This document shows, piece after piece, positions 49,739 through 58,279 of a stretch of 64,000 bases of DNA. Origin of the DNA: Labrenzia sp. VG12 (lineage in GTDB: Bacteria; Pseudomonadota; Alphaproteobacteria; Rhizobiales; Stappiaceae); NCBI RefSeq assembly GCF_002237595.1, contig NZ_CP022529.1, positions 2,480,001-2,544,000 on the forward strand, written 5' to 3'. The notes under the pieces are model-generated. The model was not told the origin of the DNA and searched no databases. It was given only the letters and a program-made list of their open reading frames with translations. Position numbers and translations under genes: made by a program. Each line of letters begins with the position of its first letter. The first letter of the stretch is position 1.

Positions 49739-50938
49739 TTGGGCCTTCGCAACTTCTTCGACCGTATCGAGCCCTATTTCGTAAAGGGCGGCAAATACGA
49801 GAAACTCTTCCCCGTCTACGAGATGGTGGAAAGTTTCATCTATACGCCCAAGACGGTCACGACCGCCGCACCGCATGCCCGGTCCTATGTCGATATGAAG
49901 CGGATCATGACCTATGTGGTCATCGCGACGATCCCCTGTATCCTCGTCGGGCTCTACAATGTCGGCTTCCAGGTCAATTCCGCCATCGCCGTTCATGGCG
50001 CATCCGGCTGGCGCGCCTGGGTCATCGAGCTGCTCGGGATCGGGTTCGATCCGGCCAATCCGTTTGCCAACTTCATGCACGGGCTGCTCTATTTCCTGCC
50101 GATCTACATCACAACGCTGGTTGTCGGCGGCATCTGGGAAGTGCTGTTTGCGACCGTCCGCGGCCATGAGGTCAACGAGGGCTTTCTCGTGACCTCGATG
50201 CTGTATGCCCTGATCCTGCCGCCGTCCGCCCCGCTCTGGCAGGTGGCGCTGGGCATTTCCTTCGGCGTCGTCATCGGCAAGGAAGTCTTCGGCGGCACCG
50301 GCAAGAACTTCCTCAACCCGGCCCTGACCGGCCGCGCCTTCCTCTATTTCGCCTATCCGGCGCAGATGTCCGGCGACACGATCTGGACCCCGGTGGACGG
50401 TTTCTCGGGTGCGACCGCCCTTTCGGTCGGCGCTTCCGACGGCTACCAGCAGCTGGCGGCCCATGGCCTGACCTGGTTCGACGCGTTCATCGGCATCATG
50501 CAGGGCAGCATCGGTGAAACCTCGACGCTCGCCTGCCTGATCGGCCTGGTGTTTCTGCTCGTCACCAAGATTGCCAACTGGCGCCTCATCGTCGGCTGTC
50601 TGGGCGGGATGATCGCCTTTTCCACGTTGCTCAATGTCATCGGCTCCGACACCAACCCGATGTTCGCCATGCCCTGGTACTGGCACCTTGTGGTGGGCGG
50701 CTATGCCTTCGGCCTTGTTTTCATGGTCACCGAACCGGTGTCCGCCTCCCACACCAATCTCGGCCGCTACATCTACGGCGCCCTGATCGGTTTCATGGTG
50801 GTGATGATCCGCGTCATCAATCCGGCTTTCCCGGAGGGCATGATGCTGGCCATTCTCTTCGGTAACGTTTTTGCACCCTTGATCGACTATTTCGTGGTGC
50901 AGGCAAACATCAAACGCAGGGCGAAGCGCAATGCCTGA
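49739..50938 (+). CDS. nqrB: Na+-NQR subunit B
   Basis: The 399-aa subunit has about ten membrane spans. FMN is linked covalently to the Thr in DGFSGATALS, and riboflavin and the sodium path also lie in this subunit. It starts MGLRNFFDRIEPYFVKGGKY, typical of NqrB, at TTG 49739 with GGAGG upstream. A conserved PSAPLWQVALGISFGVVIGK segment follows. It overlaps nqrC by 8 bp. Confidence 0.93.
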   Translation: MGLRNFFDRIEPYFVKGGKYEKLFPVYEMVESFIYTPKTVTTAAPHARSYVDMKRIMTYVVIATIPCILVGLYNVGFQVNSAIAVHGASGWRAWVIELLGIGFDPANPFANFMHGLLYFLPIYITTLVVGGIWEVLFATVRGHEVNEGFLVTSMLYALILPPSAPLWQVALGISFGVVIGKEVFGGTGKNFLNPALTGRAFLYFAYPAQMSGDTIWTPVDGFSGATALSVGASDGYQQLAAHGLTWFDAFIGIMQGSIGETSTLACLIGLVFLLVTKIANWRLIVGCLGGMIAFSTLLNVIGSDTNPMFAMPWYWHLVVGGYAFGLVFMVTEPVSASHTNLGRYIYGALIGFMVVMIRVINPAFPEGMMLAILFGNVFAPLIDYFVVQANIKRRAKRNA

Positions 50939-51743
50939 CGTGAATGGAAACAACAACAAGGGGTTCATCCGGCGTTTCCTGGACCTGCCGGCGGATTCCG
51001 TTCCCAAAACCGTCTTCGTCGCGGTCGCCCTCTGCCTGGTCGCCTCGATGGTCGTTTCGGCGGCAGCCGTCGCGCTGCGGCCCATCCAGGAAGTCAACAA
51101 GCTCCGCGACAAGCAGATCAACATCCTGCAGGTTGCCGGCCGCTATGATCCTTCCGTGGACATCACCGAAGCGTTCGCCGAGTTCGAGCCGCATGTGCTC
51201 GAGCTTGCCACCGGCAAGTTCACCGACGCCTTCGATGCCGCTACCTTCGACGACCGCGCAGCGGCCGACGATCCGGCAACCTCCGTCGCCCTGACCGACG
51301 ACCCGGCCTCGATCGGCCGTCAGGCCAAATTCGTGACGGTCTATCTGCTGCGCAACGAAGACGGCAGCCTCGACAAGGTGATCCTGCCGATCCACGGCTA
51401 CGGCCTCTGGTCGACGCTTTACGGCTATATTGCGCTGGAAGAAAACGCCAACGACATCTTCGGCCTGCAGTTCTACAGCCATGCGGAAACGCCAGGCCTC
51501 GGCGCGGAAGTCGACAATCCGCGCTGGAAATCGCTGTGGCGCGGCAAGAAGCTGGCCGATGACAGCGGCGATCTTCTGATCACGGTCGCCAAGACCGCCC
51601 CGCCCCAGGGCGAGGACTTCCATGTCGACGCCTTGGCCGGTGCAACGCTGACGACTGTGGGTGTCGACAACCTCGTGCGGTTCTGGATGGGCGAAGCAGG
51701 CTATGCTCCGTTCCTTGAAAACATCAAAGCAGGAGAGATCTGA
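50931..51743 (+). CDS. nqrC: Na+-NQR subunit C
   Basis: The 270-aa subunit has one N-terminal span (AVALCLVASMVVSAAAVAL) and a large periplasmic FMN domain with the FMN-Thr motif DALAGATLTTVGVDN near the C-terminus. Ala replaces the more common Ser before GAT, within the known motif range. GYGLWSTLYGYIAL is also conserved. Its stop overlaps the nqrD ATG by 1 bp. Confidence 0.93.
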   Translation: MPDVNGNNNKGFIRRFLDLPADSVPKTVFVAVALCLVASMVVSAAAVALRPIQEVNKLRDKQINILQVAGRYDPSVDITEAFAEFEPHVLELATGKFTDAFDAATFDDRAAADDPATSVALTDDPASIGRQAKFVTVYLLRNEDGSLDKVILPIHGYGLWSTLYGYIALEENANDIFGLQFYSHAETPGLGAEVDNPRWKSLWRGKKLADDSGDLLITVAKTAPPQGEDFHVDALAGATLTTVGVDNLVRFWMGEAGYAPFLENIKAGEI

Positions 51744-52396
51744 TGGCTCAGACCAAGAGAAGCATGCTGATCGATCCGCTGGTCGACAACAACCCGATCA
51801 CCCTTCAGGTTCTCGGGATCTGTTCGGCGCTCGCGGTCACCTCTTCGCTGCAGGTCTCCTTCGTGATGGCCATCGCGGTGACCTTCGTGACCGCTTTCTC
51901 CTCCATGTTCATCTCCATGCTGCGCAACCACATTCCGGGTGCGATCCGGATCATTGTGCAGATGGTGATCATCGCGTCGCTGGTGATCCTGGTCGATCAG
52001 GTTCTCAAGGCCTATGCCTACGAGATTTCCAAGACCCTCTCGGTCTTCGTCGGCCTGATCATCACCAACTGCATCGTTATGGGCCGCGCCGAAGCCTTCG
52101 CCATGAAGAACCCGCCGATCCCGTCCTTCATCGATGGCGTCGGCAATGGTCTCGGCTACGGCCTGATCCTGATGCTGGTCGGTTTCTTCCGCGAGCTGTT
52201 CGGCTCCGGCAGCCTCTTCGGCCTGACGGTCCTGCCGACCGTGAACAACGGCGGCTGGTATGTCCCGAACGGCATGCTGCTGCTGCCCCCTTCGGCCTTC
52301 TTCATTATCGGCCTGATCATCTGGGCGTTCCGGACATGGAAACCCGGTCAGGTGGAAGAGCGTGAATACAAAATCCAGACGGTGGACGCACACTGA
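51743..52396 (+). CDS. nqrD: Na+-NQR subunit D
   Basis: The 217-aa integral membrane subunit has six spans (LQVLGICSALAVTSSLQVSF, FVGLIITNCIVMGRAEAFAM, GYGLILMLVGFFRELFGSGS). Cys in ITNCIVMGRAEA pairs with that of NqrE to hold the Fe centre in the membrane. It overlaps nqrC and nqrE by 1 bp each. Confidence 0.93.
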   Translation: MAQTKRSMLIDPLVDNNPITLQVLGICSALAVTSSLQVSFVMAIAVTFVTAFSSMFISMLRNHIPGAIRIIVQMVIIASLVILVDQVLKAYAYEISKTLSVFVGLIITNCIVMGRAEAFAMKNPPIPSFIDGVGNGLGYGLILMLVGFFRELFGSGSLFGLTVLPTVNNGGWYVPNGMLLLPPSAFFIIGLIIWAFRTWKPGQVEEREYKIQTVDAH

Positions 52397-53004
52397 TGGA
52401 ACAGCTGGTCTCCCTTGCCGTTAAGGCAATCTTTGTCGAAAACCTGGCGCTGTCCTTCTTCCTGGGCATGTGTACCTTCATCGCGGTCTCCAAGAAGATC
52501 TCGACGGCGATCGGTCTCGGCATTTCGGTGATGATCGTCCAGGCGATCACCGTGCCCGCCAACAACCTGATCCTGACCTATCTGCTCGCGCCCGGCGCGC
52601 TGTCCTGGGCCGGTTTCAGCGACGTCGATCTGACCTTTCTCGGGCTGATCTCCTATATCGGCGTGATCGCCGCTCTGGTGCAGATCCTGGAAATGGTGCT
52701 CGATAAGTACTTCCCGCCGCTCTACAACGCGCTCGGCGTCTTCCTGCCGCTGATCACGGTGAACTGCGCGATCCTCGGCGGGTCGCTGTTCATGGTGGAA
52801 CGCGACTACGATTTCAGCGAATCCGTCACCTACGGCCTCTCGTCCGGCTTCGGCTGGGCCCTGGCGATCACTGCCATGGCCGGCGTTCGCGAGAAGCTGA
52901 AATACTCCGACATTCCCGACGGCCTCCAGGGCCTGGGCATCACCTTCATCACTGCGGGTCTGATGGCGCTGGCCTTCATGTCCTTCAGCGGCGTCAAACT
53001 GTAA
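52396..53004 (+). CDS. nqrE: Na+-NQR subunit E
   Basis: The 202-aa membrane subunit is homologous to NqrD with inverted topology: ENLALSFFLGMCTFIAVSKK (Cys ligand), FLPLITVNCAILGGSLFMVE (second Cys), and the C-terminal GLGITFITAGLMALAFMSF. With NqrD it forms the Fe-binding core. Confidence 0.93.
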   Translation: MEQLVSLAVKAIFVENLALSFFLGMCTFIAVSKKISTAIGLGISVMIVQAITVPANNLILTYLLAPGALSWAGFSDVDLTFLGLISYIGVIAALVQILEMVLDKYFPPLYNALGVFLPLITVNCAILGGSLFMVERDYDFSESVTYGLSSGFGWALAITAMAGVREKLKYSDIPDGLQGLGITFITAGLMALAFMSFSGVKL

Positions 53005-53016
53005 GAGGAGAGCTCC

Positions 53017-54237
53017 GTGGCGACATTCGGACTGGGCATTCTGCTCTTCACCCTGATCGTGCTCGCGCTCGTGACGATCATTCTCGCGGCCCGCTCCAAG
53101 CTGGTTTCGGTGGGCAACGTCAACATCAGCATCAACGGCGAGAAAACCATTTCGGTTCCCGCCGGCGGCAAGCTTCTGCAAACGCTGGCCGAACAGAAAC
53201 TGTTCGTGCCTTCGGCCTGCGGCGGTGGCGGCACCTGCGCCCAGTGCCGGGTCAAGATCTTCTCCGGCGGCGGCTCGATCCTGCCGACCGAGGAGAGCCA
53301 CATCACCAAGCGTGAAGCGGCCTGTGGCGATCGCCTGTCCTGTCAGGTGGCCGTCAAGCAGGACATGGAAATCGAGGTTCCCGAAGAGGTCTTCGGCGTC
53401 AAGAAATGGGAATGTACGGTCCGCTCCAACGAGAACGTGGCCACCTTCATCAAGGCGCTGGTCCTGGAACTGCCGGAAGGCGAGGACGTCAATTTCCGCG
53501 CCGGCGGCTACATCCAGATCGAGGCGCCGGCCCACCAGCTCAAATACACCGATTTCGACGTCGAGGAAGATTATCGCGGCGACTGGGACCGCTTCAATCT
53601 CTGGCAATATCAGTCGGTTGTCGACGAGCCGGTCGAACGCGCCTATTCCATGGCGAACTACCCGGAGGAAAAGGGCATCATCATGCTCAACGTCCGTGTC
53701 GCGTCGCCGCCTCCGGGCACCGAAGGCATCCCCCCCGGCAAGATGTCGAGCTACATCTTCAACCTGAAGCCAGGCGACAAGGTCACGATTTCCGGTCCGT
53801 TCGGCGAGTTCTTCGCCCGCGAGACCGAAAAGGAAATGGTCTTCATCGGCGGTGGTGCCGGCATGGCTCCAATGCGCAGCCATATCTTCGACCAGCTCAA
53901 GCGGCTCAAGTCCAAGCGCAAGATCAGCTTCTGGTACGGCGCCCGGTCCAAGCGCGAAATGTTCTTCGTTGAGGATTTCGACCAGCTTGCAGCGGAAAAC
54001 GAGAATTTCGAGTGGCACGTCGCCCTGTCCGACGCCCTGCCGGAAGACGACTGGACCGGCTATACCGGCTTCATTCACAACGTCCTTTACGACGAATATC
54101 TGAAGAACCATCCGGCGCCGGAAGACTGCGAGTTCTACATGTGCGGTCCTCCCATCATGAACCAGTCCGTGATCAACATGCTGCTCGACATGGGCGTTGA
54201 CCGCGAAGACATCATGCTTGACGACTTCGGCGGCTGA
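53017..54237 (+). CDS. nqrF: Na+-NQR subunit F (NADH dehydrogenase component)
   Basis: The 406-aa subunit has an N-terminal span, then a 2Fe-2S ferredoxin domain (SACGGGGTCAQC, with the last Cys in CGDRLSCQVAV). FAD is bound through RAYSMANYP and GTEGIPPGKMSSYIF. The NADH domain has GGGAGMAPMRSHIF and FYMCGPPIMNQSV. It accepts electrons from NADH. It starts with GTG 12 bp after nqrE and is followed by a strong terminator. Confidence 0.93.
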   Translation: MATFGLGILLFTLIVLALVTIILAARSKLVSVGNVNISINGEKTISVPAGGKLLQTLAEQKLFVPSACGGGGTCAQCRVKIFSGGGSILPTEESHITKREAACGDRLSCQVAVKQDMEIEVPEEVFGVKKWECTVRSNENVATFIKALVLELPEGEDVNFRAGGYIQIEAPAHQLKYTDFDVEEDYRGDWDRFNLWQYQSVVDEPVERAYSMANYPEEKGIIMLNVRVASPPPGTEGIPPGKMSSYIFNLKPGDKVTISGPFGEFFARETEKEMVFIGGGAGMAPMRSHIFDQLKRLKSKRKISFWYGARSKREMFFVEDFDQLAAENENFEWHVALSDALPEDDWTGYTGFIHNVLYDEYLKNHPAPEDCEFYMCGPPIMNQSVINMLLDMGVDREDIMLDDFGG

Positions 54238-54259
54238 CAGACCGAACCGGGATCAAATG

Positions 54260-54297
54260 AAAAGCCTGGCGCTGGGAGACCCACCGCCAGGCTTTTT
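54260..54297 (+). terminator. Rho-independent terminator of the nqr operon
   Basis: AAAAGCCTGGCG (54260-54271) pairs with CGCCAGGCTTTTT (54285-54297), a 12-bp stem with a 13-base loop and built-in T run. It lies 23 bp past the nqrF stop. The A run on the other side makes it possibly bidirectional. Confidence 0.88.
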
Positions 54298-54385
54298 CAT
54301 GTGAAAGGGCCAGGCCCTTTCCAGGGTATTGGAAAGACCACCACGTGATGGTGGTTTCGTGCAGATCTCTCGAACCTGCCGCGCG

Positions 54386-55171
54386 TCAGTTGCCGGACGC
54401 GTCCGGACCTTTCTGGCCCTCCGTCTGAGCCGCAGACTGCGCTGACGCCGAAGCTGATGGGTCATCAGTGGCAGGCGCAACAGGCTGCGCGCTGCCGGCG
54501 TCCGCATCGGATTGCACGCCCGCGGAACCGTTTGCTGCCGGACCCGGTTGTGCTTCAGGTATCGCGACGCGTGTCCCCTCGCCTTCGTCCTTCGGAGTGA
54601 CCACGAGCTGCGGAACCTGCGCAGGAGCAGCTTTTTCCTCGGTAACCGGTTCGCTCCCGGCTGAAAGGTCTGCCCCCAGCGCGGCCTGTTCCGGCAGGTT
54701 GCCGAACCGGTCTGCCTGCGCCGAAGCTCCGCCGGCCCTCAAGGCCCCCGTTGCTGTTCCTTCCGGCAGGTTGCCGAACGGATCGCCTTCTGTCGGCTCA
54801 GCCCCTGCAACCGCCTGGTCCCGGAACAGGATCTCCGGCGCCTGGTCCGGATAGCCGACAAAAAGCGCGCGCCGTTCCTGCTCGTAGGGCGACAGGCATT
54901 CCTGGCGCGGACCGTGATAGGGCTGGAACGAGTTGTCCATCAGCCGGTAGGAGCGATACCGGTTGAAACACCACGCCAGGTGCCGGTTGCTGCCGGCATA
55001 AACCTTCTTGCGCGTTGTGTGACGGATGGGAGCATGGGCTTGGGACCCGCTCCAGCCGGTCTGGCTCCCATAGCCGTATCCACCTGCCATGGCGGTGGCA
55101 GAGAGGGGGATCGTAAGCGCGGCAACAGTCAGCGCCAGCGTTACGTGTGAGAAGATCTTCCTGGCAATCAT
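54386..55171 (-). CDS. BA14K-type secreted protein with long acidic tail
   Basis: The 261-aa product has a signal peptide (LALTVAALTIPLSATAMAG). The BA14K core is HLAWCFNRYRSYRLMDNSFQ then PYHGPRQECLSPYE. A ~160-residue Pro/Ala/Glu-rich tail follows and contains a repeated FGNLPE unit (GDPFGNLPEGTATGAL and ADRFGNLPEQAALGAD). The tail is unusual for the family and probably disordered. The ATG at 55171 has AGGGCG upstream. It is tandem with a second BA14K gene, so duplication is likely. Confidence 0.78.
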   Translation of the reverse strand: MIARKIFSHVTLALTVAALTIPLSATAMAGGYGYGSQTGWSGSQAHAPIRHTTRKKVYAGSNRHLAWCFNRYRSYRLMDNSFQPYHGPRQECLSPYEQERRALFVGYPDQAPEILFRDQAVAGAEPTEGDPFGNLPEGTATGALRAGGASAQADRFGNLPEQAALGADLSAGSEPVTEEKAAPAQVPQLVVTPKDEGEGTRVAIPEAQPGPAANGSAGVQSDADAGSAQPVAPATDDPSASASAQSAAQTEGQKGPDASGN

Positions 55172-55255
55172 TTCAAGCGCCCTTGCACTGCAAACGAATG
55201 GAGAGAGAGACGCGGGTCTTTTCAAGGACCCGCGCTGTCGGCAATTTCAGCTGCT

Positions 55256-55567
55256 TCAGCCGCTGATATACGGCGACCAGCACTGGGCACGCGGACCGCT
55301 GTAAGGCTGGTAGGTGTTGTCATAGGTGTTGAACGTCTTGAAGCGGTTGTGGCACCAGCTGACGTGTTTTTTCCAGATGTGGTCCTGAATATGCGCAAAC
55401 GGGCGCTTGTGGTGGCCCTTGGCGTAGCCATGCTGCTTGTTGGAATTGTAGTGCGGCTTGTAGCCATAGCCGTAATTGCCGGCGGAGGCGGTGGAAACGG
55501 CCGAGGCGGCAACGGTCGCGGAAATGAGGGCCAGAGCGGCGGTCTTCAAAATGGTCTTGCGAAACAT
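55256..55567 (-). CDS. BA14K-type secreted protein
   Basis: The 103-aa protein has a signal peptide (ILKTAALALISATVAASAVS), a His/Gly/Tyr-rich spacer (NYGYGYKPHYNSNKQHGYAK), and the BA14K core HVSWCHNRFKTFNTYDNTYQ with PYSGPRAQCWSPY. It lacks the long tail of its neighbour. The ATG at 55567 has AAGGA nine bases upstream. It is transcribed toward the longer paralogue, 84 bp away. Confidence 0.78.
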   Translation of the reverse strand: MFRKTILKTAALALISATVAASAVSTASAGNYGYGYKPHYNSNKQHGYAKGHHKRPFAHIQDHIWKKHVSWCHNRFKTFNTYDNTYQPYSGPRAQCWSPYISG

Positions 55568-55836
55568 GATCAATATCCTTCTTTCGTTTTGGTACCGGCG
55601 ACTTGTCGTCCGCCGGTGACCTAGACCTAAGAAGGAACACCTGATTTGACCTGTGACGCGCGACACGTCCCAGACAAGCCTCTGAAAGAAAGAGATTTTC
55701 TGACGGGTCGCAAGGGAAGCTCGCCATTCGCCGCCCTAACGGCAACGGCGCTCCCTGGAACCCGAACGCGTCTGATCAGGAAGGCAGATCAGGGCTCGAT
55801 AACCGCCGCCCTGATCTTCCCCAAGGTATTGTCAGT

Positions 55837-58119
55837 CTATTGCTGATCACCGGAGCGCCGGTTTTGCTCCTTGCGCTCGCCAAGTTCCTGCCGAACCTTT
55901 TCAAAGTCGACGGCAGTGGACGCATCCGCCTCATCTGAAAGGCACGCAACAGTCACCTGGTTCCGGCCGTTTGCCTTGGACGTATAGAGCGCGTCATCAG
56001 CAACCTTCATCAGATCCTGCGGGATCGATCCGTGATCCGGGAACACGGAGATACCAACAGAGATGGTGACCTTGGGCAGGTTCTTTTCGCCATAGCGAAC
56101 GGAGATCCGCTCAATCGCCGCGCGAATATGCTCCGCACGTTTTTCGGCCTGGCTGACATCGGCGCCCGGCAGAAGCAGCATCAGCTCCTCGCCGCCGAGC
56201 CGGCAGGGAATTTCGTCGCCGTCGCACTCTTTTTCCAGCGTCGAGCCAACCGCACGCAGCACCATGTCACCCGCATCATGACCATGGTTGTCGTTGAAGC
56301 GTTTGAAGTGATCGACGTCGATGGAGACCAGCGCAAAGGGCTGGCCCGACCGCTTGGACTGTTCCAGCCGCAATCGCAGCGCATCAATGAAGTGGCGCCT
56401 GTTATAGAGCCCCGTCAGCGGATCCCGGATGGATTGCTGGTGAAGCTGATCGCGCATCTTGCTGTTCGCGATCGCCAGACTGATCTGCTCCGCCGCCAGT
56501 TGGGCAACCCGGAAGTTCTCGAAAAAGTCCTCTTCGGAGATGTTCCCATAAGGGGTCAGGTGCATCATGCCGACGGTTTCGCCATGAGCCAGGATCGGCA
56601 GGCAGGTATAGGGGCTTTCGTCATGGGGCTTGGTGTGTTCGCAGGCGAACTTGATGTCCTGCGAACGATAGGAATAACCGCGCCCACGCCTCAGGGACCA
56701 GCAGTCACCCGGCCGGATATGTTCATGCAGCACGCCGCCGTTCCACGAACATGTGCCGTCCAGCACGTCGCGGGAATTGGAGTAGACATAGACACTGCCG
56801 CTGCAATTCGGCAGCATCTTGGTCATGAAGGTGCCGATCATCTCGTAGAGTTCATGCGTCGACGTGCTGGACTGCAGCCATTCATTGAGATCGGACAGCA
56901 ATTTCATTTCGCGCGTCTGAGCACGCTCGCGCGTGGTCCGCTCTTCGTCCTTGACCCGGTTCCATTCCAGACGGGTCCGTAGCTCGTTGAACGTGCGCGC
57001 GAGTTCGCCAATGCCGTCCTGCCGGTCGGCCTCCTCCAGGTCGGGCACTTCCCTGTCCTCCGACCAGGCCCGCATGGACTTGATGATCCGTGCGATCGGC
57101 GGCTGGATTTCCCGGTAGACCCAGATCGAGGTGATCGTGGCGCCCAGAATGAGAAGCGACAGCAGCGTGGCCAGATAGGCCAGCGACAGGAACGCGTTCT
57201 GGGCATCGGCCTGCGCCTGTGCATGCAGGGATTGCGACAGGCGCTTTTCGATCGCGTAGAGCGCGTCAATCCGGCTCGTCGAGGCGGCCCACCAGTCGGA
57301 GGCTGAGACACCGGCGACCGAAGTTCCGAAGGGCGCCGCCTTGGCGATGTCGCGATAAACGCGGACCTGCTTTTCAGCCTGGCTGTTCTGGTGATTGTTC
57401 AACAGCACAAGAGCTTCAGAAGGCGCATGGTTGGAGAAATGCGCCAGGAGAAGCTCCTGATTGGCAATCAGGCTCAGGAAGCGCTCATAGGTGTCGAGCA
57501 GGAAACGCCCGGAGCTGAAACCGACGGATCCCATGGCCCGCTCGAGCCCGGCCTGCTCCTTTGCGTGCAGCAGGTTCACATAGGCGTTGATCGGCCGCAG
57601 GGTGTCGGTGCTGTCCACCGCGAATTTCATGTTTTCGATGGCCGCGAGCAGCTCTGCGATGGTCGTCGTGTAGAACTCGGCAAGTTCAGAAACTTCAACG
57701 TCAAGCCCGTCGACCCGCGTCCGCATGCCGTCGAGTTGCTGCAACCTTTCGGCTGCCCGGTCGAAGGGCGCCGTAAATCCGGCAAAATCAAGAGCACTGC
57801 CCATCACGCTGATGTCGGTAAGGTGGCCATCGATTTGTGCATCCGTTGCCGCACGCAGATCCGCAAGATTTTCACCGAAGGAACTTCCCCCTGAGCCGAC
57901 ATAACCCGCTGAAACACCGCGTTCGCGCTGCAGATTATGGACCAGTTCTGAAAGGGTCGGCGCTACGGCCAGAACCTCTTCAATCGCGCGGGCCTTTTGC
58001 CAGCTTCGGTATTCGGAATGGAAATCGTGGAGGCTGATAACGAGAAGCGCCAGCACCGGCACCCAGCACACAAGCGCAAGCTTGAAGGACAGCGACCGGT
58101 TGGCCATGAAAGACTGCAT
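55837..58119 (-). CDS. NIT-GAF-GGDEF diguanylate cyclase
   Basis: The 760-aa membrane sensor has a first span (LALVCWVPVLALLVISLHDF) and a periplasmic nitrate/nitrite-sensing NIT-type helical domain (LVHNLQRERGVSAGYVGSGG). A second span (LATLLSLLILGATITSIWVY), a HAMP-like linker and a GAF domain (CSGSVYVYSNSRDVLDGTCS) follow. The GGDEF domain reads DVDHFKRFND with RLGGEELMLLLP. Leu replaces the last Phe of GGEEF, which is often still active. No RxxD inhibitory site precedes it. The ATG at 58119 has GGAG upstream. Ligand sensing is inferred from the domain only. Confidence 0.82.
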   Translation of the reverse strand: MQSFMANRSLSFKLALVCWVPVLALLVISLHDFHSEYRSWQKARAIEEVLAVAPTLSELVHNLQRERGVSAGYVGSGGSSFGENLADLRAATDAQIDGHLTDISVMGSALDFAGFTAPFDRAAERLQQLDGMRTRVDGLDVEVSELAEFYTTTIAELLAAIENMKFAVDSTDTLRPINAYVNLLHAKEQAGLERAMGSVGFSSGRFLLDTYERFLSLIANQELLLAHFSNHAPSEALVLLNNHQNSQAEKQVRVYRDIAKAAPFGTSVAGVSASDWWAASTSRIDALYAIEKRLSQSLHAQAQADAQNAFLSLAYLATLLSLLILGATITSIWVYREIQPPIARIIKSMRAWSEDREVPDLEEADRQDGIGELARTFNELRTRLEWNRVKDEERTTRERAQTREMKLLSDLNEWLQSSTSTHELYEMIGTFMTKMLPNCSGSVYVYSNSRDVLDGTCSWNGGVLHEHIRPGDCWSLRRGRGYSYRSQDIKFACEHTKPHDESPYTCLPILAHGETVGMMHLTPYGNISEEDFFENFRVAQLAAEQISLAIANSKMRDQLHQQSIRDPLTGLYNRRHFIDALRLRLEQSKRSGQPFALVSIDVDHFKRFNDNHGHDAGDMVLRAVGSTLEKECDGDEIPCRLGGEELMLLLPGADVSQAEKRAEHIRAAIERISVRYGEKNLPKVTISVGISVFPDHGSIPQDLMKVADDALYTSKANGRNQVTVACLSDEADASTAVDFEKVRQELGERKEQNRRSGDQQ

Positions 58120-58248
58120 TGCGGCACTCCGAGTGATTCCGGAGTTCACCGTCAATCGAAACCTTTAAGATAGAGACAAACAACAGGGTTAACGCACAAA
58201 ATCTTCCGAAGGGGAACAAAAACAATACTGAAGTAAATAGCAATGTAA

Positions 58249-58266
58249 ATTGTTTGCAAGAACAAT
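58249..58266. promoter_or_regulatory. Perfect inverted repeat ATTGTT-N6-AACAAT
   Basis: ATTGTT (58249-58254) and AACAAT (58261-58266) flank TGCAAG. The site is 130 bp upstream of the cyclase start and 14 bp past the Crp-type gene stop. Symmetry and half-site length fit a Crp/Fnr-family dimer, perhaps controlling the diguanylate cyclase. No T run, so not a terminator. Confidence 0.4.
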
Positions 58267-58279
58267 AGCGCGGTGGAAA

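Noticed and set aside
49268..51124. 618-codon minus-strand frame opposite nqrA-C
   Set aside because: It is His/Asp/Gln-rich low-complexity sequence typical of antisense frames in GC-rich DNA, lying over conserved nqr genes.
52348..54111. 587-codon minus-strand frame opposite nqrE-F
   Set aside because: Same reasons: antisense to conserved subunits, no domain, no ribosome site.
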